From positions 3,596,001 through 3,660,000 of the forward strand of contig CP085830.1 in NCBI GenBank assembly GCA_020809705.1: a DNA stretch of 64,000 bases, read 5' to 3'. Both the position numbers and the translations under genes were made by a program. Position 1 is the first letter of the stretch; each line of letters opens with the position of its first letter. Shown here piece by piece: positions 20,396-31,784 of this stretch. The DNA is from Calonectria ilicicola (taxonomy: Eukaryota; Ascomycota; Sordariomycetes; Hypocreales; Nectriaceae). The notes below the pieces were generated by a model that was not told the DNA's origin, did no database searches, and saw only the letters and a list, made by a program, of their open reading frames with translations.

Positions 20396-21982
20396 GATTG
20401 CTATTGAATGCAGATATGTAATAAATTGATGATAGCGAATTATTATTTGAGAAGATGTCTTGATGTGTAATTGAAAGTGCTGTTGCTGAATAGATGCAGT
20501 ATTGAACGGGATAGCTATCTTATTTAATAGTTGTAACCTGCTAGCATCTTCGGAAACACTCTCCGGACACGACGATGACATTTCTTGGCGATATTCAGTT
20601 TCATCACTTTTCCCAAACGATATTGACATGATCGCCATGACAGATGTAACCGGAAATTTACTATCCTGGCGCCCCAAACGGGTTGAAGCGTTTGTCGTTT
20701 GGGTCGCTGACCAACAGGCTCCACCACCTTGTTGGTGGTGAGAGGACAACCAGTTTCAGCACCGTTTGACGTCGACTGCGCCCCTGTCACGTCAACGTTT
20801 GACAATCGTCCCAACCCCAAAGTGTTTCTGACCTTTTCGGCGACCAGACAAGAAATGGCCCCAATGCTAAATTTATATACTTTTTGGATTTTTTTTTAAC
20901 CGCCGCTGCTTGTTTTGTACCTACACTCATCACTAACCAGGTTTTATGTCGAACGCAAGTAGCAGTGCTGACTGAAGGTAAGCTCGAGCAACACACTCAA
21001 TATATCCCGACAATCAATGAATAGCCTCGACAATACTTAAAAGTGACAAGGCCCTGCTGGCTCCCATGGAGACCGATTCATCTGAGGCGTCAAGTTACAG
21101 GCTGGAAGTGCCACGTTTAATTTTTAGTAATGAGGAGGGTTGATACTGGCAATCAATGATCTCCACCACCATGTCATTGCACTTTCTTAACGCACTCTGG
21201 TGACTATTCAGGGTCAACAAATGTCGGCTCGGCATCTAACGCCTTCGGCTAGGTCGCCAGCACATGTGGTGTACCGTGGCTCAGAATCACTAACAGTATC
21301 AATGAGCACCTAGGACTAGCTAATATCGATATAGCTGTTATATATCTTTCCAGCCCCCTGTAGCCCAGATCAGTCTCAAGAATGAGACAGACAGAGCATC
21401 CGTGGTGGTACACAGATTCCGCATGTCAGTCTAATGTTTGGAGAGACCATTACCCGCCCCCAGGGAGTGATGCAACCTAAAGAACTGATTGTCGGCAATC
21501 CATTTCCAACTTTTAGGTACTACTAGAACGCAGAGGTGGGTAACCAGCGGACCTGAGCACCCCAGCTGACTCTGTCATCTGTCATATTTATTGCGCTTAT
21601 ATCCGAAGCATGATTATGTTCATTACAAGATACTTTGAAAATTTTAATCCTGTATTATTCTCATTATGAGATTTCTATGGCATCGGCTTCATTTTTCGAC
21701 AAACATAAGCTGTACGTGTTCCAGAATGTTACTGGTCTCGTGGCTGACCATCCGTTGTGGAACCACCTGGGCCAATCATGTCGAGGGGCACGTATGTGCT
21801 ACTATGAATTTATACCAAAAAAAAAGGTCAACATGACCAGGCTCGCACTTGATTCCTTGTACTTTTTGAACGGAAAAGAAACATACGTGTTTATTCCAGA
21901 GCCAGTTTTCGTTCAAAATTGCCGACTTTGGTCCATTGCTCAAACAGAGCCTTGCCTGTCCCCACAATCTACAGTTTCACAG
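20396..21982. other. Divergent spacer of 1.6 kb
   Basis: It lies between the BAS2-like gene and a C2H2 gene. Direct and inverted copies of TTTGACGTC/GACGTCAA-like and CCACCA-TTGGTGG elements occur around 20690-20800. The last ~300 bp carry an open frame (from an ATG at 21677) that runs into the C2H2 gene, but its composition does not look coding. It is probably promoter and 5' untranslated sequence. Confidence 0.5.
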
Positions 21983-24366
21983 ATGCCCAGTCGTAGGCCA
22001 TACAGCAAACTTGGCGGCCAGTATGGCAGCCAGTATCTCCGCTACCATCAGCAGCCAACACAGCAAGGAGCATCGTTCACCTCTAGCTGTGGACAGGGTC
22101 TCTCAAACGTTTCAGGGTGTACGAGTAGTCCAGCTAATCAAGAGGCCATATCTGGGCAAGGTAGCAGTAATTGCTCTGCCCCTTTTAGGATTCAGGTATG
22201 CCTCAAATTCCTTTTTTGATCTAGATAGCATCTAAAACAAAAAAAGCAAGGTTGGAGTAATGCCCAAAATACACCTGCAACTTATTATAACGGAGCTACT
22301 TATTCCAGCAACCAAAATAATAGTACCCGGTCAAGTCAGGCAGACCAGGGTAGTTACCAAAGGTAAGCTTCTGTTAAGCCTAAAAGGAATAAAACCTTAC
22401 CACCAACAGTACCCAATACTCTTCAGTCGAACCATCAGGCCTTCCTAGCATGGTTAGCCAATATACCGGATACCAGGATGTAAATACTCATGGCTGGAGC
22501 CTTGATCGGTTCGTACGAGCTGAGCCGTCGAGATCCGACCGAGTTCGTGAGACAATAAATAGCATTAACCGATATGGCTTCGCGTCAGCCTCCCAACCTG
22601 GACGCCAATCGTATGCACCTGACGTAGAGTTATCATCGGATGAGGAGAGAATCGAATACATCAACCCTAGTCGGCCCGACACGCTCAGTGGTGGCTCCGG
22701 GTCCGGGCTCAGGTCTTGTCGTTCCGAGTCAGGATATTCGAGGCTGGAGCGCTGTGAATCTAGGCGTTCTAGAAGGGTTGTTGAGTTTGATTTGAATGAT
22801 TCTACAAAAAATAATCCGCCTGCCAGAATAACATCACAGAAATCACCAATAACAGATGTGAGATCATCTTCAACTACGAGTTCTCCCTCCCTGAAAAGCA
22901 CCTCCTACATCCCGGATGAGAGGTTAGTGAAGATTGAACAGAATTTATCTAAAGATTCAGCCTTGGGAAGGGGGTATTCTGCTGATGATGGTACGAGTAG
23001 GAGTAAAGAAAGTGAAGATCGCCCCCTCCCCATGGCTCTAGACAAGCGACTAACGTGACTTCTAGAAATGGATGTTGTTTCGAGCTCATCTAATACGCCT
23101 GAGAGTAGCCTCTTGCTAGAGATGAAATCGCTTTCCATTTCTAGTGATTTAGAGGAGGTAAATGGTGTAGACGATGATAATGCCGGGGTTCATCTGGTTA
23201 AGAAGATGTTTTGCCGCACAGTCTCGCTGGCCCAAGATGAAGCTAAAGATACAGATGAGTCTGGCAAAACCCAAATATCGGAGAGAAATAACACCGGTAG
23301 TGAAGCAAAGCAAGCTTCCAGTGTCCAAAATACCCAGAAATCCATCGGATGGCAAAAGCGGCGACTGCACAAACCCGGCGACAGTGAAAATGGGGATGAC
23401 GATGATGACGGCTCCCCCAAAAGACAGAAAATCCAGCAAAAAGAATGTGATGAGAGCTCAAATTCTCTTGCTTGTCCATTTTGGAAGCGAGATTCTAAGA
23501 AATATCGGGGTTGCTTGAGAAGGAAGATGCTTAAAATCAGTCACGTCAAACAGCACATTAGGAGAGACCATACCCCAAATTTCTACTGCCAGAGATGCTT
23601 CTGCATATTTAAGGATTCCGAGGGCCTTGAGGCCCATATTCAAGAGGTGTCTTGTAGCAGGGGTGGAGCGACGCTTGAGGGTATCTCTCCCTCGCAGAGC
23701 CAGAAACTCAGGAAAGGGTCTAAAGGTTCTATGGAAGATCAATGGTTCGTTATGTGGGACATTATATTCCCAGGAATCGAGCGCCCAACTTCCATATACT
23801 TCGATTATAGCGACTCAGAAGCCATCAATCGATTTGAAGGCCATGTTCGGCGACAGGGCCCGACTATTATAGCTCGGGTGCTCGAGGGAAATGGAATCCG
23901 CACTGAGGGAATGCAAGCCCTCTTTCAAGTCGCAGTGGATTTAATGGTTGAGTCTTTTCAACCAGGGCTTTCAAGCCGGCGAAGCACCATGGGCCTTCTA
24001 CCTATTGTGCCACAGTTAGCGATTACCAGCAACCAACAGCCAGCCGCCTTTGAGACCGATGACCTGGAAGCTTTGCAAAACCTTCAAAGATCACCACAAT
24101 TCAACTATTCTGCTGAGAACGACAGGGATTCTCTCTTAGGAATTACTGACGCGAGTATAATTATCGGAGAGAGCGTACAGAATGCTTGCATGAACCACGT
24201 ATCTCAATCAACGATGGACGAATCTCTAAACCTTCAAGATATTGAACCACGATCCATACAAGGCGAAGAAAACGGGTCATCACTGGACTCAGTGGATTAT
24301 GATGAGGATTGGAGTCAATTATGGGAATCTTTTACATACTCAGATCCAGCTCGGGAGGAATTGTAA
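21983..24366 (+). CDS. C2H2-type zinc-finger protein with Gln/Asn/Ser-rich N terminus
   Basis: The proposed exons 21983-22160, 22251-22362, 22410-22990 and 23066-24366 give 723 residues. The last two introns have good donors, acceptors and ACTAAC-type branch points. The first intron and the start are less certain. The N-terminal ~120 residues are low-complexity Gln/Asn/Ser/Tyr. Residues ~400-470 hold the fungal C2H2 arrangement CPFWKRDSKKYRGC, then VKQHIRRDH, then FYCQRCFCIFKDSEGLEAH. This is a family of predicted DNA- or RNA-binding proteins common in filamentous fungi. Before it lies an acidic and Ser-rich region with a possible nuclear signal (GSPKRQKIQQK). The C terminus is acidic (DSVDYDEDWSQLWESF), as in activation domains. 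Without the splice at 22991-23065 it would look like two separate genes. Confidence 0.75.
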
Positions 24367-24680
24367 CCATGAGGCTACTCGAAATTGAATTAAAGCGCAG
24401 TATTGCTCAGAAAAATATGAACTTATTTGCATTAGTCATTTACTCCTCCCACCAACGCAAAGTATAGATTTTTATTGTCGAGATTTTCTTTGGGTAATTT
24501 CAGTCTCATGTAGCGTCTGTCGTGTTGAAATGATACTCGCTTTTGTTCACTGAGATAACTCGCCTGAGGAGATTTTGTTTATACCGCCGGTTGACGCCGT
24601 CTCTCCCATTCTGAGAACCCATCACTGTATGCACGCGCCGATGAAACCTCCACCTATTTGTATCGCATACTGTCCTTTGG
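24367..24680. other. Convergent spacer
   Basis: It holds the 3' ends of the C2H2 gene and the small gene on the other strand. No additional feature was seen. Confidence 0.6.
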
Positions 24681-25126
24681 TCAAACACATCGCTCAAGGA
24701 CCTTGGATAGTATTTCTCCCTCGTGAAGATCGAACTGAATAGTGTCCCCGAAGTAGGTAGTCAGATCATTTACTTCTTTCGGTTCGGGGAAAGGGCTGCT
24801 GATCGTATCCAACATTTCTTCGATGGAATGAATCGGATTTTGGACACTGATAATTTATTCGCGTTAGATGCTTAAATCTGAAGATCTCGATCCGATAGAC
24901 ACTAGGCGGTGGAATGCAACTCACACAAGTCTTGTCTCCATGAGTGAGAGGGCCTCGTCAAGGCTCTCAATTACCACGTCAAGCTGAAGTCATTAGCAAG
25001 GCCATCCTCCATCCATTTGGCGAGATGGCTTACCTTGGCAGTCGGAGAGATGATGGCATCCCGCTCAATAGGGTCCTCCGCCCCTAGAGCTCGAGGTTCT
25101 TTGCCATTCAGGATGATGCGCGTCAT
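24681..25126 (-). CDS. Small conserved-looking protein, 105 residues, three exons
   Basis: Each exon is short enough to be missed by plain ORF calling. Exons 25034-25126, 24925-24983 and 24681-24846 join through consensus introns of 50 and 78 nt (GTAAGC...CAG and GTGAGT...CAG) into one frame ending at TGA. The product begins MTRIILNGKEPRALG and ends EILSKVLERCV. It is acidic, soluble, probably mostly helical, with no signal peptide or membrane segment. Codon use and the three matching splice phases argue for a real gene. I do not recognise the family and offer no function. The start sits 907 bp from the divergent 2EXR gene, with which it shares an upstream region. Confidence 0.7.
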
Positions 25127-26033
25127 GGTATGTGGGTGTGAACACAGGCGGTATGATGAAAGAGGGAGAGGAAAGTGAGGGAGAAAAAGGTGAGGGAAAA
25201 ACAAGAAAACAGCAGCTAATAACAGTTTGATCAGCTATATTTGTTTGCTCACAAGCAAACAAAGTTCCTTGAATCACCCCTTTGACCAGCTTATGACCTT
25301 TAGACTGACCCGCCTCCTGATCTGTTGCCTGAACGGCGCTAAGCTACGTGTTGCTCAAAATTTGAGAGCGTCATTTTTTTTATATTATTATTTCTTGCGA
25401 TGTCGTGATTTCCTTTCCTTCTTTTTACCTTTGAGGCGGTCCGTCTTTCGTCGGCTAGTCCCGCCCGTCGCTAATAGAATAGCATGATCGTCTGGACGCA
25501 AGCGACAGGCAGCAAATAGACATCTGATTCCCCATGTCTTATCGCTCTGTCGGAGCTGAAAAAAAAAACAGGATTAGGTACAAGGAGCAACTGTTGAGAC
25601 GCAAACAAAGGCGTGCCTTCGCTTCAAAGCCTTCAGCTTCTAATCATCGCTGAAATGGGGCAGGCGTGTCGGATATAGCGGTGTTAGTGGTGGGTCTTGG
25701 TGGGTTAATTAGCTGTCATGATCCCCAAAATGATTCACTGACGAATGTAAGTACCTTGAGTGGCATCTTCAAACTCTTTTAGTGAGCAATCATCCTAATT
25801 CTAGTTATCTCGGAAAGCCGGCGAACCGTCGTTTACGTTTAGGGCCGATTAGGTAAACATGGACGGACCAACCACGAGCTCTGATAGTGTAGAACTGTCC
25901 AATCTGGCGGTGACGTGATTATCTCTCCGAGATGGTAAAAAAGACAATACCATCAAATTGACGAATTGTACCAAACGTCTTTATTTTGAAAACGCGGCCA
26001 TTTCTTTGGTTCGGGATCGGTCGTGAATCAGCC
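25127..26033. other. Divergent promoter spacer
   Basis: It lies between the 105-residue gene and the 2EXR gene. Purine-rich (25150-25200) and T-rich (25370-25430) tracts are present. No gene was seen. Confidence 0.6.
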
Positions 26034-27248
26034 ATGGCTCCTGACACCTTTAGTCCCTTCCCTCGGCTCCCGCTGGAGCTACGCCGACAGATCTACCTAC
26101 TAGCAACACCACCACGAGTTGTCCACGTCAAGGAGACCCCTCGCCCCAGCCGTGGGGTCCAAAAACAGTTTAGAGAACAGCTCCTTGATTTCCCGCCTCT
26201 CAATGTTGATTCATCCTTGAATTATTTCGCGCACAACTGGCGTCGTTTTCTCATTGAGCGGTCGCAAGAGGATCGGTCATCCTTACGACAAACACTCCTC
26301 AAGTCATTCAACTTCAAAGGCCCCGAGCATGATACAAGCCAGGAACCATCAGAGTCTTTTCCAACGACCCCGGAATTTGATATTCTACAGCTCTGGGACA
26401 ATCCTACTCTCGTATGGAACTTTTGTAGAAAAGGCCACCTTTCAAGCTCTGCCAATATTCCGCCGCTGCTTCATACCTGTCGCGAATCCAGACAGATTTT
26501 AATGGACCATGGCTATCATCTAGCATTCAAGACGCGAACGGCTGAGCCCCGGACCTGGTTTTGCTTCAAAGATGATATTCTCTTTCTTGAGACTACTCGT
26601 GATACCAGCGGATATGCATCGCGACTACTCGACGGGGGCGATTTCAATATTGGACAGTTCGATCCAGAAGAACTCAAGAAAATCCGACGATTGGCAATAA
26701 GCGGAGTGCACCCTGATGAACCATGTGACACATATGAAGTCTCGAATGCTCTTCGCTTAATCCCTGGGTTAGAAGAGCTGCTTTGGGTGTCTGTCAGCGT
26801 CAACAGGCTGCAATACGAGTGGCTCAGTGCTGGAGAGGATACAGCCACAGGATTCAAAAACCATGAAGCCCAATGCGGTTGTGGTCTAGACTACATGGCC
26901 TGCGATGCGAGTGAGCTGACAGAAAAGTCCATAGCCTGGTGTGAACCATGGTGGTATCAGTGGGTTCGAGCAGGAAATCTTCAAAACGAGCAGCAAGATG
27001 ACAGTCACGTCAAAAGCTCATTTACAGAAATCTCCAGGGTCATACACCAGCGGCTAACTGACCAGAGAGATAACGTTGTCCGCGATGACGACGCCTCCGA
27101 GTGGAACATACCCACCGTCAACCTTGTCCATCTCGGTTCGTCTCATCTGCTAGAGCTACTACGTCGCGAAAGGGCAAGATGCAAGGAAAAAGACGAAGAG
27201 AAGAAACAATATGAGCTCTTCTGGAGATTCGATGGAGGGTTTTGCTAG
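26034..27248 (+). CDS. 2EXR-domain protein
   Basis: This is a single exon of 404 residues. The first ATG is 26034; upstream frame is open only from a non-ATG codon. The N terminus FSPFPRLPLELRRQIYLLA matches the fungal 2EXR domain (FxxFxxLPxELRxxIW), an F-box-like module very expanded in plant-associated ascomycetes. The family's second block is present around NIPPLLHTCRESRQILMDHGY, followed by FKDDILFLE. The remainder has no catalytic motif. The role is unknown; protein-protein interaction is assumed from the F-box-like fold. It is longer than average because of an insertion (about residues 70-140) between the two blocks. Confidence 0.85.
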   Translation: MAPDTFSPFPRLPLELRRQIYLLATPPRVVHVKETPRPSRGVQKQFREQLLDFPPLNVDSSLNYFAHNWRRFLIERSQEDRSSLRQTLLKSFNFKGPEHDTSQEPSESFPTTPEFDILQLWDNPTLVWNFCRKGHLSSSANIPPLLHTCRESRQILMDHGYHLAFKTRTAEPRTWFCFKDDILFLETTRDTSGYASRLLDGGDFNIGQFDPEELKKIRRLAISGVHPDEPCDTYEVSNALRLIPGLEELLWVSVSVNRLQYEWLSAGEDTATGFKNHEAQCGCGLDYMACDASELTEKSIAWCEPWWYQWVRAGNLQNEQQDDSHVKSSFTEISRVIHQRLTDQRDNVVRDDDASEWNIPTVNLVHLGSSHLLELLRRERARCKEKDEEKKQYELFWRFDGGFC

Positions 27249-27737
27249 AGGAGATGTGGCACCTTGCCCGTAGATGATCACACAACGTAACGGCATGAAT
27301 TTAATATTAATAATAGTCGGTAGAATTTTTAGTTGGACATTTTTTTAGATATTAAAAGTCATTCTCTGGAGCATCTTGAAAACATAAACCCAGTGAGGTC
27401 CTTCACTCAGTGTTGGTCTCGGAAGAACATTGTTCCATTTCGACTCATTAATGTGGATAGAGGCGTTTTTCACAGGTGGAGAAGTCAAATCTTGGTGGTT
27501 GAAATTCCTCAGACACGCTCACCCTGTACTCAATACCATCAACGACCCAAAATTTGACAAGCACAGGTGAGCTTGAAAAATAATTATCACCGAACCCTCC
27601 TGTTCGTTTTTATCGCTCGAATCCTAAATAATCTTCATTTTCCCGCGCCTTGTCTCTGCTTTGGTATTATACCAATTTCAACATAACATGCATGTTATGA
27701 TTCTGATTTGAGTTACAGGGACTGCGTATACTTCAAA
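27249..27737. other. Spacer upstream of GAR transformylase
   Basis: No gene was seen. AT-rich 3' end of the 2EXR gene and the promoter of the purine gene. Confidence 0.6.
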
Positions 27738-28572
27738 ATGGCTGATCAACAACAATCACCATGCCGTATCCTCGTGATGGCTTCCGGAAACGGCTCTAAC
27801 TTCCAGGCCTTGATCGATGCTGTGGCGACGGGTACCATCCCTAACAGTCAGATCATCCGCCTCATCGTGAACCGTGGCAAGGCATTCGCAACAACTAGGG
27901 CAAACCAGGCAGGCATGAATATCTTTGCCCTATGAGAGCTCCCAATCTCCTAACTCTTGGCAGGTATCCCTTGGGAGTACTTTAACTTGATCAGTAACGG
28001 ATTCTTGCCAAAGGGAGAGAAGGATGAAGGTAAAGTAGCTGAGGCTCGTCAAAAATACGATGCTGCATTGGCAGAAAAGGTATTGGCCATGCAGGATAAG
28101 CCAGAATTGATTGTTCTGGCTGGTTGGATGCATGTCTTCTCAGGCGCCTTCCTGGCCCCATTGGAGAAGGTCGGAATCAGGGTTATTAATTTACATCCGG
28201 TCCGTACTTTGAACATTTGAGGTCATGAACAAGCTAATACTGACTTTGCATTTTCTAGGCACTCCCTGGTAAGTCTTCTTGGCCGACCCTTATTGCTTGC
28301 TGACAATCGCGACAGGAGAGTTTGATGGTGCCAATGCTATAGAGCGGGCATTTGACGAATTCAAGGCTGGAAGACTAACACGCACCGGAATCATGGTTCA
28401 CTACGTCATTGAGAAAGTGGACAGGGGTGAGCCCATTATGGTGCAAGAGATCGAGTGGCGCGGAGAAGAGTTAGCTGAGCTGACGGAGAGGATTCATTCA
28501 CACGAACATGAGCTGATCGTGAAGGCCACGGCCAAGGTTTCTGGGGAGATTGTGGAAGGGAGAGAAAGATAA
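27738..28572 (+). CDS. ADE8: Phosphoribosylglycinamide formyltransferase (GAR transformylase)
   Basis: Exons 27738-27912, 27964-28199, 28259-28268 and 28316-28572 give 225 residues, close to yeast Ade8. The enzyme transfers a formyl group from 10-formyltetrahydrofolate to GAR in step three of purine synthesis in the cytosol. Visible motifs are the N-terminal RILVMASGNGSNFQALIDA phosphate-binding loop and the catalytic INLHPALPG (Asn and His). The folate-site block is GIMVHYVIEKVDRGEPIM, with the catalytic Asp. The gene has two unusual splice features. Intron 1 (27913-27963) begins GC rather than GT. Exon 3 is only 10 nt (GCACTCCCTG) and supplies Ala-Leu-Pro of the conserved HPALPG motif. Both are forced by conservation, since no GT donor gives NQAGIPWEYFN. 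Confidence 0.93.
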
Positions 28573-29421
28573 AAGCCAATAGTTTTGTCGCGCAGTCACT
28601 TGAGCTCAGAACGACAAGAGTTATAACTTCCCAGCTCAAAGGAAAAAAAAGTCGAAAGAGAAATGACGGACTGGGTTTGGTGTGAACTGCTGATTTTTGA
28701 TTGATGACGTATCCGAAAAATGGCACAAATGTGAGTTGTATGTATGAAGACCGGACGTCAAGTTTTCATGGGCTCAGGACGAGCCATATTGTCCTCTTCT
28801 CTCCCAATGCCTTTGCGCCTGTAAAATGCTCACACATGGATGCGGGGCCAGCTAGACTCTGAAAGAATGTCCCCCAGTGACATCTTCCAATTGGGCACCA
28901 CAGAACTCAACCGCTTAAAATGATGAAAAAAATAAATAAATAATTCTAATAAGTATAAATTTATATATCTGATTTATTTGCTTATATTTATTTATTTATT
29001 TATTTTCTTCACTGAACAGTCAAGAAATGGCATGAAAGAAAGAGTAGAGGGGGGACAATCCTTTAAGGGTTGTATTGTAGTGAGTAAGCCACTAAAGTTA
29101 CAGCGCTGAGACAACGCTTGACCAACTGTCATTTCCATAGTCATTGCCATCATAATATCGACCAAAACCCCAAGCACATAACAACGATCTTTTAAATCTC
29201 TTGGCGGTGGCTCGCTCTTGCCGATTTAATCTACCTAGATAGCAATCGCCGACGACGGCGGCGGAACACACTCGATCTCAAGACGAGATCCAGGCCAAAG
29301 CTTGGTTGCTGCCACCGTTGTCGCTTGGGAGCTTTTCCCACTATCCTCCAGCCAGATTATAAATAAATAAAGTAAATAAGGAATTTAGTCATAAGTTTTA
29401 TTATTATTTATTTATTTTTAG
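28573..29421. repeat. Spacer with ATTT/AAAT tracts
   Basis: The spacer contains AAAT-type (28928-28942) and ATTT-type (28971-29006) imperfect tetranucleotide tracts. A mixed AAATAAAT ... TTATTTATTT tract (29358-29420) directly abuts the stop codon of the next gene. The ~350 bp between them show no coding frame. Confidence 0.7.
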
Positions 29422-30558
29422 CTATAAATCCTCTTCAACGGATATTTTGTAGCTTTTTTCTACAATGTTTGCAACAGCTCGACTCGTGACTTTCTTAATT
29501 ATAGACTTTTCAACATCACTGTCTATTCCGTTCTGAGTAAGAAAGTCAACTCGATCTGTTAATTCATTGAGATCGCTCTGTACTTCCAGGAGAACAGCCT
29601 CGTCGGCATCTACGGCATCATTTGCCTTGTCACAGCTGGCACGCAGGACATTCAGCTCCTCGCTTAGCTCCTTATTTTCCTTCTCAAGATGATCGACTCG
29701 CCTCACCAGCTTCTGCATCTCATCACGCATCTTGACCACCACCGCCCAAGTGAGGTCAAATCGACAGTCAATCTCGTCGGAACTACTTGCGTCATCTAAA
29801 CGGCGTCTTTTCTTTTCGTTATGCTCCGCGTGTTGTGTTGTCGACGGTCGATCAATCTTCTGGGCCGGGCCCTGTTCGATTGCGGCAGGAGGGGATGGCC
29901 CAAGCTCATCGTATGCGGGCGGTTTATCGCATGCGGATAGTTCATCGCTTTGAGGCAATAAATCGACAAACTTGCCGCCGCGGCCGTTGTAGAGCGTAGA
30001 TAGGCTGTTGGGAAAATCGGGATCGAGGGGCTTCAAGATGGCTCGAGAAACAGCTTCGCGAAGAGCATTCAATTTAATGTGGGGGAGACCTCTATCTGAT
30101 ACATAAATATCGAGGGTTGTTGCTGTAGCAAGGGAGCGCAAAGAATTCAACACTTCTGCCGATAGCCGTTTTCTTGCTTGTATTGGCTCTATTGCTGTAG
30201 CTTGAGCGACAAGGTGAAGGCGCTGATGGAGGCCAAAACGTAGGCGTACCGTGCTACAGTTTAGCTTCTTCCTAACGTCTTCCGGTGGTGTCGGGTACAC
30301 TTTGAAGGCGAAAGAGGTGATGGCGCGGGGCGGAATCAGGACCAGTATGTGCGAGTGAGAGTCAATGCCCTTCAGTCTTAGTGGGCAGTGAATTGTGAAA
30401 GATGCAGATGTTGTTTCGACATTGAAATGGCATTCGAGTGATAAATTACGTGTTGGTGGGTCGGGTTCGACAAGACGTCCGACGGCGGCATCGCTAGATT
30501 CCCAGTGAACGCAAGCGGGCGTCATCAAATCGATGTCAAGGCATGGTGATGTCGTCAT
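29422..30558 (-). CDS. Coiled-coil protein of unknown function with PPxY motif
   Basis: This is a single exon of 378 residues starting at ATG 30558. The N-terminal ~170 residues are mixed alpha/beta with no known motif. A Pro-rich stretch contains KPPAYDELGPSPP; PPxY sequences bind WW domains such as those of Rsp5-type ubiquitin ligases. A basic nuclear-type signal (NEKKRRRLDD) follows. A heptad-rich coiled coil runs over about residues 275-345 (MRDEMQKLVRRVDHLEKENK and on), with a charged C terminus. I know similar-looking multi-copy hypothetical proteins in Hypocreales-like genomes but no function. Both ends border repeats: ATTT-type tracts touch the stop codon, and tandem 200-bp repeats occupy the upstream region. 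This suggests a mobile or fast-evolving locus. Confidence 0.7.
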   Translation of the reverse strand: MTTSPCLDIDLMTPACVHWESSDAAVGRLVEPDPPTRNLSLECHFNVETTSASFTIHCPLRLKGIDSHSHILVLIPPRAITSFAFKVYPTPPEDVRKKLNCSTVRLRFGLHQRLHLVAQATAIEPIQARKRLSAEVLNSLRSLATATTLDIYVSDRGLPHIKLNALREAVSRAILKPLDPDFPNSLSTLYNGRGGKFVDLLPQSDELSACDKPPAYDELGPSPPAAIEQGPAQKIDRPSTTQHAEHNEKKRRRLDDASSSDEIDCRFDLTWAVVVKMRDEMQKLVRRVDHLEKENKELSEELNVLRASCDKANDAVDADEAVLLEVQSDLNELTDRVDFLTQNGIDSDVEKSIIKKVTSRAVANIVEKSYKISVEEDL

Positions 30559-30667
30559 GGCTCATTCTGATGAAATCGTGTCGTCCTAAAATTAGTGAGG
30601 AAAGTCAATAGCTGACGACGTACCGGGGCTAGCAAGATCTCAAGCCACGAGGAACACAGCGAGTCTT

Positions 30668-31200
30668 GCAGACAGGCGACCTGCCTAATCTCCAGAAATA
30701 CCTGCAAGATCAAACAGGTCCCTTCCCAGGACCCCGGTTCCTTCAGAGAACGAGTCAACTCGCTCGCTGGGTGGAAGCCGGATAACTGGCCCCGAGCGCA
30801 AAACAAACTTGAACCAGTTCGATGGCCGATGCAACAAACGCGAGAAAAGAGGCGAGATTCGCAAACAGGCGACCCGCTCAACCTCCAGAAAAACCTGCAA
30901 GGTTAAGCCAAACAGTCCCTTCTCCAAACCCCAGGTCTTCCAAAGCACGGGTCAACTCGTGCAGTGGGTAGAAGCTAGAAAAATGGCTCGGAGTACAAAT
31001 CGCTCACAATATAACGCGAAGTTCTTGCAAAGGGGGAAGAAAAAGGAAAAGAAAAGACTTTTGCAGACAGGTAACCCGCTCAATCTCCAGAACAACCTGT
31101 AAGATCAAGCAAGGCCCCTTCTCTCGACCCCAGGTCTTCCAAAGAAGGAGTCAACTCGTTCAGTGGGTAGAAAGCTGGAAACTTGACCAAGAGCGCGTTT
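30668..31200. repeat. Three diverged tandem repeats of about 200 bp
   Basis: Related units begin at 30668, 30861 and 31073, each with GCARACAGG. Every unit then has CTCCAGAA, ACCTG followed by AAG, CCCTTC, a CCCCxGGT block, GTCAACTCG and GTGGGTRGAA in the same order. Copies 2 and 3 are most alike, for example both contain CCCCAGGTCTTCCAAAG. Spacing is 193 and 212 bp. Divergence is well above 10 percent, so they are old. They occupy the upstream region of the minus-strand coiled-coil gene. Confidence 0.8.
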
Positions 31201-31523
31201 TGTACGATTCTTTGATGACGGCGACGATAGAGGGCGATGGCAAAGGCGATGGTGATGTGTTGGTGGATCAGGCAACCAAGAGATGGCTGGGAGAGTCGCG
31301 AGGGAGTGGAGCGAAGTCACATGACCATCCATTTATTGGGCGACCCACATCCGCGTCTCACAACCAATTAGAAGCTTGGGAGAGGCTGACAGAGGCGAAC
31401 AGGGGTGTTAGGTGCACAAGGATGATTCACTGGTCTCGAATCGCTGTTTACTGCCATGCAGGGGACAGAAAATATAAGACACTAATACCAGAATCCTAAT
31501 AAAATAAATAATTATTAAATAAT

Positions 31524-31784
<261 letters not shown>

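Noticed and set aside
21677..21982. Upstream ATG and ~100-codon extension of the C2H2 gene
   Set aside because: The segment is AT-rich with a composition unlike the rest of the protein and shows no conserved pattern; kept as probable 5' untranslated sequence, though not excluded.
22450..23070. Two adjacent genes at 22450-23058 and 23068-24366
   Set aside because: A consensus intron (22991-23065, ACTAAC branch point) joins the frames exactly.
30685..31102. Small open frames across the tandem repeats (both strands)
   Set aside because: They repeat the same sequence without family resemblance and follow the repeat structure, not gene structure.
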